NCBI GenBank assembly: GCA_013375405.1
Contig: JABXJU010000017.1
Span: 1 to 34,280, forward strand
Reading direction: 5' to 3'
Length of the DNA: 34,280 nucleotides
Source of the DNA: Candidatus Helarchaeota archaeon
GTDB taxonomy: Archaea > Asgardarchaeota > Lokiarchaeia > Helarchaeales > HEL-GB-A
This document shows positions 8,053 through 15,748 of the stretch, in pieces. The translations under genes and the position numbers were made by a program. The notes below the pieces were generated by a model. That model saw nothing but the letters and a program-made list of their open reading frames with translations, ran no database searches and was not told where the DNA came from. Position 1 is the stretch's first letter. Each line of letters starts with the position of its first letter.

Positions 8053-8517
8053 TCATAAACTGGCTCTCTTGAGGTTTTTTATTTGATTCTTTAAATCTTT
8101 AATTTGATTTTTTAGCACTTCTATCTGGGTTCTTTTTGATAAAAGAGAGGGTTCTCCGAGCGCATTCCCACATTCTGTGCAAAAATAGGTATCATCTCCT
8201 ACCCTTGCCCCACATTTGTTACAGATCCGATACATCTCTATCTTTGAGGAAGGTACTTTTTTTGGGCTTGTTAGAACTGAATTATTCTTTTCAAATCTTT
8301 GATTTGCGATTGGAGTTTGCATTAATTGATTTAATTGAAGTATTTTTCCGTTTCGATCCTTATAATATGCATTTGGTCCATAGCCACACTTGCAGCGTCC
8401 AATATATGTATAATTCCAGAATCTCTGAGGTGTATGTCTATTTTCCGCTCTAAAATTTCGAGTTGGACCTGATTGCCTCTGAGAATTAATCCTTTTATGA
8501 CCTCTACGATGTCTCAT
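8053..8517 (-). CDS. Zinc-ribbon protein with C-terminal coiled coil
   Basis: No named family is recognised for this 154-residue protein. The N-terminal 40 residues are strongly basic. RCKCGYGPNAYY (C42, C44) precedes a clear zinc ribbon, RICNKCG...YFCTECG (C99, C102, C113, C116). Residues 130-152 form a short amphipathic coiled coil (VLKNQIKDLKNQIKNLK). Clusters of NifX-like and MinD-ferredoxin genes often contain a small protein with a C-terminal coiled coil (DUF5320 type), and this one may fill the same place. It is the first gene of the operon, and its ATG lies about 36 bases from the nearest inverted repeat (8553-8570). Confidence 0.8.
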   Translation of the reverse strand: MRHRRGHKRINSQRQSGPTRNFRAENRHTPQRFWNYTYIGRCKCGYGPNAYYKDRNGKILQLNQLMQTPIANQRFEKNNSVLTSPKKVPSSKIEMYRICNKCGARVGDDTYFCTECGNALGEPSLLSKRTQIEVLKNQIKDLKNQIKNLKRASL

Positions 8518-8552
8518 TTTACCAACTTCTAATCATTTTTTTACCTAGTTAA

Positions 8553-8570
8553 TTTGTGCATAGGCACATA
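8553..8570. promoter_or_regulatory. Inverted-repeat operator candidate, copy 2
   Basis: TTTGTG-CATAGG-CACATA has perfect TGTGC/GCACA arms and shares TGTGCATAG with copy 1 at 1306-1325. It sits about 44 bases (centre) upstream of the Zn-ribbon start codon. The minus-strand TATA-like stretch TTTAAATA (8570-8577) lies between this copy and copy 3, a good place for repression. Confidence 0.6.
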
Positions 8571-8576
8571 TTTAAA

Positions 8577-8596
8577 TTTTGTGCGTATTCACAAAG
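8577..8596. promoter_or_regulatory. Inverted-repeat operator candidate, copy 3
   Basis: TTTGTG-CGTATT-CACAAA (8578-8595) has perfect 6-base arms and the same 6-base spacing as copies 1 and 2. Its centre is 25 bp from that of copy 2. Together the two would flank the candidate TATA element of the minus-strand operon. Confidence 0.55.
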
Positions 8597-8619
8597 TAAA
8601 GTTACGTTTTGTAACTTTA
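8597..8619. repeat. 9-bp inverted repeat, TAAAGTTAC-GTTTT-GTAACTTTA
   Basis: Perfect 9-base arms with a 5-base loop lie directly next to operator copy 3. The sequence of the arms differs from TTTGTG/CACAAA, so it may be a site for another factor or an RNA hairpin. It adjoins the promoter region of the minus-strand operon. Confidence 0.5.
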
Positions 8620-8781
8620 TCGTAGATAAAATTTAGTTTTATTTTATAATGGAACAATTATAAATACAATTTTTAATATTTTTTTAAGAGTTCTTATTGC
8701 CACTATTAAAGGGGAAAAATGTTGAAGTTGTAGTTTGAAATTGTAGTTCTTCAGGAGGTAGATGCAATCTCTTTATACGAT

Positions 8782-8928
8782 TCATGGTATCCATAAAATG
8801 ACATTCCCAATAAGAAAACAATTCGGGGCAACAAAAATTGAGTGAACTTGAGGAATTTTACCCAGATATGGAATTTTTTTGTAAGCTAAAGTCTTCAATT
8901 TTAATTCTTTCATCTCTTTTACCTTCAT
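8782..8928 (-). pseudogene. Relic of a gamma-carbonic-anhydrase-like (left-handed beta-helix) gene
   Basis: A 48-codon frame starts at ATG 8928 and stops at TGA 8784-8782. Its last third, GKIPQVHSIFVAPNCFLIGN, matches the opening rung of gamma-class carbonic anhydrase/hexapeptide-repeat proteins (typically GxxPxhHxxxFVAPNAxhIGxVxhG). The family needs about 170 residues and its His metal ligands lie further on. Here the protein ends after GNVILWIP, before any ligand. Another frame is open from about 8848 to 8690, but I could not match it to the rest of the fold. This is best read as the 5' stub of a lost gene. It fills part of the 469-base gene-poor gap 8518-8986, in which no other gene is supported. 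Confidence 0.6.
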
Positions 8929-8986
8929 GTTTTGTTCCTAATTTTATTCATAAAATACTTTAATTCAAAAAAAATATATTTATTTA

Positions 8987-9697
8987 ATGACGTTAGGGAA
9001 GGATCAACTCACCGCCGCTGAAAAGGCTATCTTAGGGAAATGTGGCGTATTCTGTCCTGCTTGTGATGCTTATTTAGGAAAAGCAAAAGGGTTTGCAAAA
9101 GATATTTTTGATAATTTAGGTCTCGATGAAGGAAAGATTAAAGATGCTGCTAAAAATTTATTAGAAATTATGGATCAAGTTAATTATGATGATGTGGTTG
9201 GATTTTTGAATTTAGGTGTAAATATTAAAGAATATGAAAAATTTAAGCGATTCTTAAAAATAATAGCTGAGAGTAAAATCGCTCTGGAAGGGGATATTGA
9301 TATTAAAGCGTTTCAAAAGGTTCTTAGAAAGTTTGTGAGTGCGCCAAATTGTACTGGGTGCGGAACGGGCGCAGGAGCCGCCAAAATTTGTCCGGTTGTA
9401 CTGTGCTGTGAAACAAAAGGTTATCTTACATGTGCAGAATGTCCTGATATTCAAAATCATAGTATGTGTAAAACGATTAATGAAAAACAAATTCCCTCCA
9501 TGATTACGGATAATATTACATATTTTAAACTGATTACTCAAAGATATTCGCACTGGAATGTTGAAAATTTAAAGAAAATTATTAGGAAAGGGTACAAGCA
9601 ATATATTAAAGAAATGAAGGAAAAATGCGCTAAGGGATTTTATTCAGGGCAAGTTATTTGCAAAGATCGTGTGTTCCGTGATTTACTAGGTTTCTAA
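8987..9697 (+). CDS. DUF3795-like cysteine-rich protein
   Basis: The 236-residue protein opens with KCGVFCPACDAYLG, the N-terminal pattern of DUF3795 proteins, which are frequent in anaerobic archaea and bacteria. A second Cys group follows around residues 122-165 (NCTGCGTGAG, ICPVVLCC, CAECPD), giving more than ten cysteines likely to bind Fe-S or zinc. The central part is helical and Lys-rich. The function of the family is not known. It is transcribed alone, away from the minus-strand operon, and the ATG has no good ribosome site. An A+T-rich element about 25-35 bases upstream would fit a leaderless transcript. Confidence 0.7.
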   Translation: MTLGKDQLTAAEKAILGKCGVFCPACDAYLGKAKGFAKDIFDNLGLDEGKIKDAAKNLLEIMDQVNYDDVVGFLNLGVNIKEYEKFKRFLKIIAESKIALEGDIDIKAFQKVLRKFVSAPNCTGCGTGAGAAKICPVVLCCETKGYLTCAECPDIQNHSMCKTINEKQIPSMITDNITYFKLITQRYSHWNVENLKKIIRKGYKQYIKEMKEKCAKGFYSGQVICKDRVFRDLLGF

Positions 9698-9809
9698 TTG
9701 AATAAAAAAATTAAAATAATCCGATTTATGTTAAGGATGTAACTGACAGAGTATTTTAAATTCTCTAAATTATTAAACTGATTTATTTCGGATATTATCT
9801 CAAAATATT

Positions 9810-11261
9810 ATGAAATTAAAAAAAATGGATGGGTGCAAATTGGATATATATACACAATTAGAATCAATAGTTGGCGAAAAAAATATCTCAACAAAAGAGG
9901 CAGATAAGATTGCCTATGGGCGAGATGCATTTCCGCTAAAATTAATGCAATACCGATTACCATCTATCTTAGAGCAGCCTTTTCCTGATTATATTGTCTG
10001 GGTGGAATCTGTAGAACAAATTTCACGTATTTTGAAGATTGCGAATGAGAAAAAAATTCCGGTGATACCTTATGGCGGAGGGGCAGGCGTCAATGGCGGA
10101 ATAGTTCCATTAACAGGTGGAATAGTGATTGATTTAAAAAGATTAAGAAGAATTGAAATCCATGAGGAGTCCAACTATGTGTTGTGTCAGGCAGGGGTTA
10201 TTGGACAACATTTAGAGGATTATTTAAATAAGAAGGGCTATACGCTGGGGCATCTGCCGAGTTCATTAACAACTAGTTCAATTGGAGGTTTTGTAGCTAA
10301 CAGATCGTCAGGTGCGTTATCTTCCTTATATGGAAGTATTGAAGACATGGTTTTAGATATGGAAGTTGTGCTTCCAAATGGTCAAATTATCCATACAAAT
10401 CAGTCCCGTGTCCCTAGAAAAGCAACTGGCCCAAACTTTAATGAATTATTTATAGGTTCAGAAGGAACCTTTGGGATCATTACTGATATCTGTCTAAGTA
10501 TCAAAAGAAACCCAGATATTAGAGAATTTGCTGGATTTCTATTTCCCACTCTAACAGCCGGTTTCAATGCGGTAAAAAAGATAATGAATTTGGGAATCAG
10601 GCCTTCAATCATCCGACTTTATGAATCTGTTGAAGCTCGGATGGTATATCATATCGAAGACATTGGAAAAGATCAGAGTTATTTAACATTATCTTTTGAT
10701 GGTTACAACGAAACAAAGGAATTTATTAATTACCAGAAGAAGATTTGCGCTGATATTTGTTTAAAAGAAGGAGCTAAGGATATGGGTGATGAGGGGGGGA
10801 AAATTTGGTTTAAAAATCGATTGAATATGTACTATCCGAATCCAGATTATGTTAAACTGAATGTCTTAGCAGATACTATTGATGTGGTAACGACCTTTGA
10901 TAATCTTGAAAACCTTTTTAACAAGATGAAAGAAGCAATGCAAAGTAAAAGAATCAATGTCATGGCCCATTGGTCCCATTTCTATTTGGAGGGTGGGAGT
11001 ATGTACTTGATTTTCGTTATGCTAGAAAAGGATACTGCTCAAGACCAGCGGGCCTCGAAATTATACAAGGAAGCATGGCAGAACGGATTAAAAGCTTGTA
11101 TTGAGAATGGGGGGTCAATCAGCCATCATCATGGAATTGGGATATTTAGGGGCGATTTCATGGAACAGGAACTAGGCACTGGTACCTTTGAATTACTTAA
11201 GGGGATTAAAAAATTACTGGATCCCAATGATATAATGAATCCAGGAAAATTAGGACTATAA
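9810..11261 (+). CDS. FAD-linked oxidase, GlcD / alkyl-DHAP-synthase-like
   Basis: A 483-residue PCMH-type flavoprotein. The FAD-binding half (about 50-230) includes IPVIPYGGGAGVNGG and GSEGTFGIITD. The C-terminal half carries SISHHHGIG and ends LLDPNDIMNPGKLGL. Glycolate and D-lactate dehydrogenases usually have a shorter xHGIG. The triple-His SHHHGxG is the pattern of alkylglycerone-phosphate synthases, although it is also found in uncharacterised GlcD homologues. The next gene is a CCG-domain Fe-S protein 11 bases away, which points to a two-subunit 2-hydroxyacid (or glycerol-phosphate-like) dehydrogenase passing electrons to a quinone or carrier. A TTG at 9840 preceded by GGGTG is an equally good start. 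Confidence 0.85.
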   Translation: MKLKKMDGCKLDIYTQLESIVGEKNISTKEADKIAYGRDAFPLKLMQYRLPSILEQPFPDYIVWVESVEQISRILKIANEKKIPVIPYGGGAGVNGGIVPLTGGIVIDLKRLRRIEIHEESNYVLCQAGVIGQHLEDYLNKKGYTLGHLPSSLTTSSIGGFVANRSSGALSSLYGSIEDMVLDMEVVLPNGQIIHTNQSRVPRKATGPNFNELFIGSEGTFGIITDICLSIKRNPDIREFAGFLFPTLTAGFNAVKKIMNLGIRPSIIRLYESVEARMVYHIEDIGKDQSYLTLSFDGYNETKEFINYQKKICADICLKEGAKDMGDEGGKIWFKNRLNMYYPNPDYVKLNVLADTIDVVTTFDNLENLFNKMKEAMQSKRINVMAHWSHFYLEGGSMYLIFVMLEKDTAQDQRASKLYKEAWQNGLKACIENGGSISHHHGIGIFRGDFMEQELGTGTFELLKGIKKLLDPNDIMNPGKLGL

Positions 11262-11272
11262 GGGTGGGCTAA

Positions 11273-12388
11273 ATGTCTCAAAAAAAGGGGTTCTCACGTA
11301 AAGTTCGACTCCGGTTGGAGATGTGTAGCACTTGTATGAAAATGTGTCGTGATAACTGCCCCACCGGTATTGCCTCTGCCTCAGAGAGTTTCACACCGTA
11401 TATTCGCTCCTTAAATGTTATTTTAAATGAGAAGGGAATAAGATCCTATGATGAAGGGGCATTAGACAGTATATTCTCATGTCTTACCTGTAATCTTTGT
11501 AATACCTTTTGCCTCCCAAAGGTTGATGAAGAAGATTTGATGAAGTTAGCGAGAGCTTCAATCGTGGATTCTGGAATTGATGTTTCAAAATATTCAAAAA
11601 TTGGGGAGAGCGTTGCACAACATCACAATCCCCTTATAGAAGATCATCAAAACAGAACCAATTCATTTAATGATTTAATTAAAAGAGAAAAAGATACGGA
11701 TACTATGCTATTTCTTGGATGCATGAGCTCGTATCGTGAAATAGAAATTGCAAGATCGTCAATTGAGTTGCTCAAGAAATTAAATATTAAATTTGCAATT
11801 ATGGAAGATGAATGGTGCTGTGGGAGTCCTGCTATTAGCACGGGGTTCTTGAAGACAGCGAGTGAAACGATGATTCATAATGTCAATGAATGGAAAACTC
11901 GCGGAATCACACGTATCATCACCCCTTGCAGTGCTTGTTATAGGACTATTAAAACCTATTACCCACAACACGTGCCAGATTTCGATTTTAATGTCCAACA
12001 TATTATTGAGGTGATTAAGGATAACTTTAATGGTATGCAACTGAAAGAACTTAATTCTACAATCACTTATCACGACCCTTGCCATCTCGGTCGTGGAATG
12101 GGCATCTATGATGAACCCAGGGAAATACTCAGCCAAATTTCTTCACTAATGGAAATGGATCACTCCCGTGAAGAGGGTTTCTGCTGTGGAGCTGGCGGTG
12201 GAGTCCGTGTAAATTTTCCAGATCTCTCTCAAGATGTCGGACTCCTTCGTGTTGATGAAGCACTCCAAACAGGAGCAGAATATCTGACTTCTGCTTGTCC
12301 GCTTTGTAAATATCAACTAAAAAAAAGTGCAAATATTGGAAACTTGAAAGTGGTGGATATTGTAGAATTAATAAATCAATTACTTTAA
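11273..12388 (+). CDS. CCG-domain Fe-S oxidoreductase subunit (GlcF/GlpC/HdrB-like)
   Basis: The 371-residue protein has an N-terminal ferredoxin-like part with CSTCMKMCRDNCP and CLTCNLCNTFC, binding two Fe-S clusters. Two cysteine-rich CCG domains follow: EWCCGSP with SACYRTIK, and HDPCHLGR with GFCCGAGGG and SACPLCKYQL. CCG domains bind noncubane or [4Fe-4S] clusters in heterodisulfide reductase B, GlpC and GlcF. No membrane anchor is seen. Gene order (flavin oxidase then CCG protein, 11-base gap) matches glycolate/lactate-dehydrogenase modules, so this is the likely electron-transfer partner of the 9810-11261 flavoprotein. The final acceptor is unknown. Confidence 0.9.
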   Translation: MSQKKGFSRKVRLRLEMCSTCMKMCRDNCPTGIASASESFTPYIRSLNVILNEKGIRSYDEGALDSIFSCLTCNLCNTFCLPKVDEEDLMKLARASIVDSGIDVSKYSKIGESVAQHHNPLIEDHQNRTNSFNDLIKREKDTDTMLFLGCMSSYREIEIARSSIELLKKLNIKFAIMEDEWCCGSPAISTGFLKTASETMIHNVNEWKTRGITRIITPCSACYRTIKTYYPQHVPDFDFNVQHIIEVIKDNFNGMQLKELNSTITYHDPCHLGRGMGIYDEPREILSQISSLMEMDHSREEGFCCGAGGGVRVNFPDLSQDVGLLRVDEALQTGAEYLTSACPLCKYQLKKSANIGNLKVVDIVELINQLL

Positions 12389-12448
12389 TAGTGACATTTT
12401 TAAAATTAAAGGTTATATTGTTTAAAAAAAAGTCTTGGGTGAGATATT

Positions 12449-13417
12449 TTGAGCCAAATTAGTGTAAATAAAGAAGCGTTAAAGATAATTAAAGAAATTA
12501 TGGATAATAAAGAACGTTTACATGTTGAGATTACCCAATTAAAGAATGGATCAACCATTATCGATATGGGCGTAAATGTGCCAGGTGGATTTGAGGCTGG
12601 TTTGAAGATGAGTGAAGTCTGTCTTGGTGGACTTGCAACAATTACATGGGATTCCGTCAATGTTAATGGGGAATATTTGCTTCCGGCACTCACTGTTGCA
12701 ACAGATCACCCAACTATTGCCTGCATGGGATCCCAATTTGCAGGTTGGCGCATTAAACCAAAAGGTATGGATTATTTTGCAATGGCAAGTGGACCTTGTA
12801 GAGCAAAAGCTTTGAAGGAGAAAGACCTCTTCGCTGAATTAGAATATAAAGACGATGTAGATATTTCCATTGCTGTATTAGAATCGAGACAGCTTCCTAA
12901 TGAAGAAGTTATGAATTGGTTTGCTGAAAAATCAGGAGTAAAACCAGAAAATGCTTATGCTTTAGTGGCACCTACCGCTAGTATGGCAGGAGGGGTTCAG
13001 ATTGCAGCTCGAATCGTTGAAACGGGCATTCATAAGCTTCATGAACTTAAATTTGATCCGAAAAAGATAGTATATGGCTTTGGAACTACTCCAATTGCGC
13101 CTATTGCAAAATCAGATCTGAAAGCGATGGGTATGACAAATGATGCCATCATCGCAACGGGCTCTGTGATGCTCAATATCAAAAGTACTGAAGATGATAA
13201 TCTAGAAGAATTAATTCAGAAAGTCCCATCGAGCACTTCAAGAGATTATGGAAAAACATTCTTCCAGACTTTCAAAGATGCTGGGAAAGATTTTTATAAT
13301 ATCGATCCACTCCTCTTTGCACCTGCCGTAATGATTATAAATGACATTAATACTGGGAAAAATTACCAAGCGGGCAAATTAGATTTCGATCTTCTAAAAA
13401 AGTCATTTAATCTTTAA
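12449..13417 (+). CDS. mch: Methenyltetrahydromethanopterin cyclohydrolase
   Basis: The 322 residues cover the full length of the Mch family. Conserved segments include NVPGGFEAGLKMSEVCLGGL near the N-terminus, AMASGPCRA, ALVAPTASMAGGVQIAARIVETG and YGFGTTPIAPIA. The enzyme interconverts 5,10-methenyl- and formyl-tetrahydromethanopterin in the C1 branch of the archaeal Wood-Ljungdahl or methanogenesis pathway, in the cytosol. It starts at a TTG with a GGGTGAG ribosome site 7 bases before. The other C1-pathway genes are not in the window, and the gene appears to be transcribed alone or after the oxidase pair. This is the strongest archaeal marker here. Confidence 0.95.
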   Translation: MSQISVNKEALKIIKEIMDNKERLHVEITQLKNGSTIIDMGVNVPGGFEAGLKMSEVCLGGLATITWDSVNVNGEYLLPALTVATDHPTIACMGSQFAGWRIKPKGMDYFAMASGPCRAKALKEKDLFAELEYKDDVDISIAVLESRQLPNEEVMNWFAEKSGVKPENAYALVAPTASMAGGVQIAARIVETGIHKLHELKFDPKKIVYGFGTTPIAPIAKSDLKAMGMTNDAIIATGSVMLNIKSTEDDNLEELIQKVPSSTSRDYGKTFFQTFKDAGKDFYNIDPLLFAPAVMIINDINTGKNYQAGKLDFDLLKKSFNL

Positions 13418-13537
13418 CATTTTCTCTAAAATCTAATTATCATCGTATACATTTGCATATATTTAGTATTAATTATTAATTAATTAAATAATAAGCAAAG
13501 AATTAATTCGAAAACAACAGTAAAGAGGTGGAAAACA

Positions 13538-13927
13538 ATGCAAACTACAATAGTAGGTATGTTATTTTTCATAGGAGCCGCATTAACATTTTTATGCATT
13601 TTTGAATTAGCAACTAAAATGGAAAAAGGTAGATCTTATGCAATAATAAGTGTAAGTTTAGGTATAATGTCTATCATCCTTACTATATCACTATTCTTTC
13701 TCCTGCCTTATGATCCAAGTTTTTCAAACCCCGGTTATGCAATTGGTGTCGGAGCCTTTCATATCGTTTTTGCGATCTTTTTTGCTTTTGCAGCCATTTA
13801 TGCATCAGCAAGGAGTCTTCAATTAAACCAATCAATACTAGGGTACATAGGTTTGACTGTAGGGATAGTGATTATTGTATTATACCTAATTTGTTGGGCT
13901 TACATTGCGGCGCTAGTAACAGGGTAA
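13538..13927 (+). CDS. Small four-helix membrane protein, unknown function
   Basis: The 129-residue protein is very hydrophobic, with about four transmembrane segments (roughly 5-25, 36-58, 66-90 and 101-127) joined by short loops. The only notably charged part is the first loop, TKMEKGRSYA. I recognise no family or catalytic motif. The start is well supported by GAGGTGG 7 bases before the ATG. It stands alone between mch and a convergent ferredoxin gene. Confidence 0.8.
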   Translation: MQTTIVGMLFFIGAALTFLCIFELATKMEKGRSYAIISVSLGIMSIILTISLFFLLPYDPSFSNPGYAIGVGAFHIVFAIFFAFAAIYASARSLQLNQSILGYIGLTVGIVIIVLYLICWAYIAALVTG

Positions 13928-14010
13928 ATAGATCAGAAATAAGCCATGAATTCAAAGTTACGTTTTCATGGTGTAAATTCCTTAAAAAGAGAAAAAGTAA
14001 AGATAGAGAA

Positions 14011-14313
14011 TTAAGAGAAGCGCATTACGATGCCAGTACCGCCTTCAGGGTAGTCCCAATTGATGGCTTCGCTTGGACAGATATGAAAACAAGCGCCGCA
14101 TTCAAAGCAAAATTCTGGAAATTTAAAAATAGCTTTATCGTTTTCCATTTCAAAGCAACCACCAGGGCATTGTTCATAACAAATTCGACAACCGCTACAC
14201 TTATCAGGATTTATCTTGATAAACTCCGTTTTAGGCGACACCATCTCGAAATAATCTTTAATTTTCTCCCGTAGCTTTTCACCATAATATTCTTCTTTAG
14301 ATCTTTCTGTCAT
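14011..14313 (-). CDS. fixX-like: FixX-like ferredoxin
   Basis: About 100 residues. Two clusters are suggested by CSGCRICYEQCPGGCF and CFECGACFHICPSEAINW, the second being the strongly conserved FixX/ETF-QO C-terminal pattern. The ATG at 14313 is chosen over an earlier one at 14367 because GGAGG lies 9 bases before it and because the flavoprotein stop codon (14315) is then separated by just one base. FixX ferredoxins pass electrons to or from a FixC-type flavoprotein. The partner is encoded immediately upstream, so both probably form one complex. Confidence 0.88.
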   Translation of the reverse strand: MTERSKEEYYGEKLREKIKDYFEMVSPKTEFIKINPDKCSGCRICYEQCPGGCFEMENDKAIFKFPEFCFECGACFHICPSEAINWDYPEGGTGIVMRFS

Positions 14314-14314
14314 C

Positions 14315-15622
14315 TTATCTACCTCCAACAAGCGATCCAAATAATTCCAAGAATGGGAGAATTCCAAACCGAGCAGGTCGGAGTATACCCATAATTTTAT
14401 CCAAGTTAGGAATGGTCTGTTGGATTACCGAAAAATCAAAGGGATGCGACATCGCACGTGAGTTAAAGGCTGTCACCATTTTTGCTAATTCATTAATTCC
14501 GACATCATGTGTAAGCCAGATCTCTAGGTCTTTTCCAATTCTAAGAGTTTTTCCAATGTCACCTTCGGACCATTTCTTCTGATATCTAGCAAGAGTATCA
14601 GCAGAGGTATCCCCAGTTTCTATTGCTTTTACCGAGATTTTGGCTGCCAGTTTACCAGCCTTCACAGCTCCATACCAGCCTGCGCCGTCAATCGCACAAA
14701 CCATCCCCGCAGCGTCCCCAACCACCATTACTCCATCACCATATGTATAATTCATATAACCCATAAGAGGATCTGTTAAAGGAATCGCATGAGCATGAAT
14801 TTCACGGATCTTGCCACCTTTGAGTTTCGGTTTGACCAAGGGGTGATTTATCGCGTTCGCCATATACCAATGAGTATTATAGCCATATTTCACATAATCA
14901 CTCATTAATGATCCAAGCCCGAGGCTGACAGAGTTTCGATTAGGAAAGATCCAGAAATATCCGGCATTACCTCCAATTGTAGCGCCCCAATAGACTTCAA
15001 TAAGAACGCCATCCTCCATGCCAGATCCCCACCGATCAGTAATTGTTTTTTCATCCATTACCCAATCGTATTTAATACATAATGCATTCTCAGTTGCTGG
15101 CCATTTAGCCCGTAATCCACTCATACGCGCAATTATTGAATTTACACCATCAGCACCAATAGTAATTTGCCCCTCAATCTTCTCACCCTTCTCAGTAAGG
15201 ACTCCAATGATTTTTGTGTCCTCTCGGAGCACGTTGACAACTTTCGTCGAGGTTTTTAATTCGGCACCTGCCTGCACCGCCTGATCAGCCCACCACTGAT
15301 CGAACTCATTCCGATATACATCGAGTGGATCTACAAAAGATTTATCACGTGCAGCCCCTGAAAATTCACTCCAATCTGGACCTGGTTCCGGAACCCAGAA
15401 CATCCGATATCCATCAACTACACGTTCGATGGGGGCATCGGCTGGGAAGTCAGGTATAATCTCACGAGCCACATTTCCCCATATAGTTGAACCACTTGTA
15501 TTTTTCTCACCAGGATATCTGCCACGCTCAATTAATAGAACATTTAAGCCTTCTTCGGCTGCAATTTTCGCATAGGCACTCCCACCTGGTCCTGCGCCAA
15601 CCACAATGACATCATAAGCCAA
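14315..15622 (-). CDS. fixC-like: FixC-like / geranylgeranyl-reductase-family flavoprotein
   Basis: About 435 residues. An N-terminal Rossmann FAD motif, YDVIVVGAGPGGSAYAKIA, is followed by GADGVNSIIAR, the substrate-domain motif GYFWIFPNRNSVSLGLG and the FAD-closing motif GDAAGMVCAIDGAGWYGAVKAG. The family includes FixC, ETF-quinone oxidoreductase and archaeal geranylgeranyl reductases. The adjacent ferredoxin favours ferredoxin-linked reduction or oxidation; FixA/FixB (ETF) genes are absent. Two roles fit: quinone-linked ETF oxidation, or reduction of isoprenoid double bonds of membrane lipids. The TTG start at 15622 has GGTGATG 5 bases upstream, whereas the ATG at 15655 has no ribosome site. 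Confidence 0.85.
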   Translation of the reverse strand: MAYDVIVVGAGPGGSAYAKIAAEEGLNVLLIERGRYPGEKNTSGSTIWGNVAREIIPDFPADAPIERVVDGYRMFWVPEPGPDWSEFSGAARDKSFVDPLDVYRNEFDQWWADQAVQAGAELKTSTKVVNVLREDTKIIGVLTEKGEKIEGQITIGADGVNSIIARMSGLRAKWPATENALCIKYDWVMDEKTITDRWGSGMEDGVLIEVYWGATIGGNAGYFWIFPNRNSVSLGLGSLMSDYVKYGYNTHWYMANAINHPLVKPKLKGGKIREIHAHAIPLTDPLMGYMNYTYGDGVMVVGDAAGMVCAIDGAGWYGAVKAGKLAAKISVKAIETGDTSADTLARYQKKWSEGDIGKTLRIGKDLEIWLTHDVGINELAKMVTAFNSRAMSHPFDFSVIQQTIPNLDKIMGILRPARFGILPFLELFGSLVGGR

Positions 15623-15748
15623 AATTACATCACCAAAACCAGTATTGATAATCAAATTTGCTTATTCACAATGTTATTACATTCGAACATAAGTATTTTT
15701 TTAATAAAGTCCACCTAAAGCTATGAAATAAAAATGAGGTAATGAATA

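Noticed and set aside
8762..8845. Plus-strand 27-codon frame with a strong AGGAGGT before its ATG
   Set aside because: The ribosome site is only 2 bases from the ATG, the peptide has no recognisable feature, and the stretch lies opposite the better-supported carbonic-anhydrase relic.
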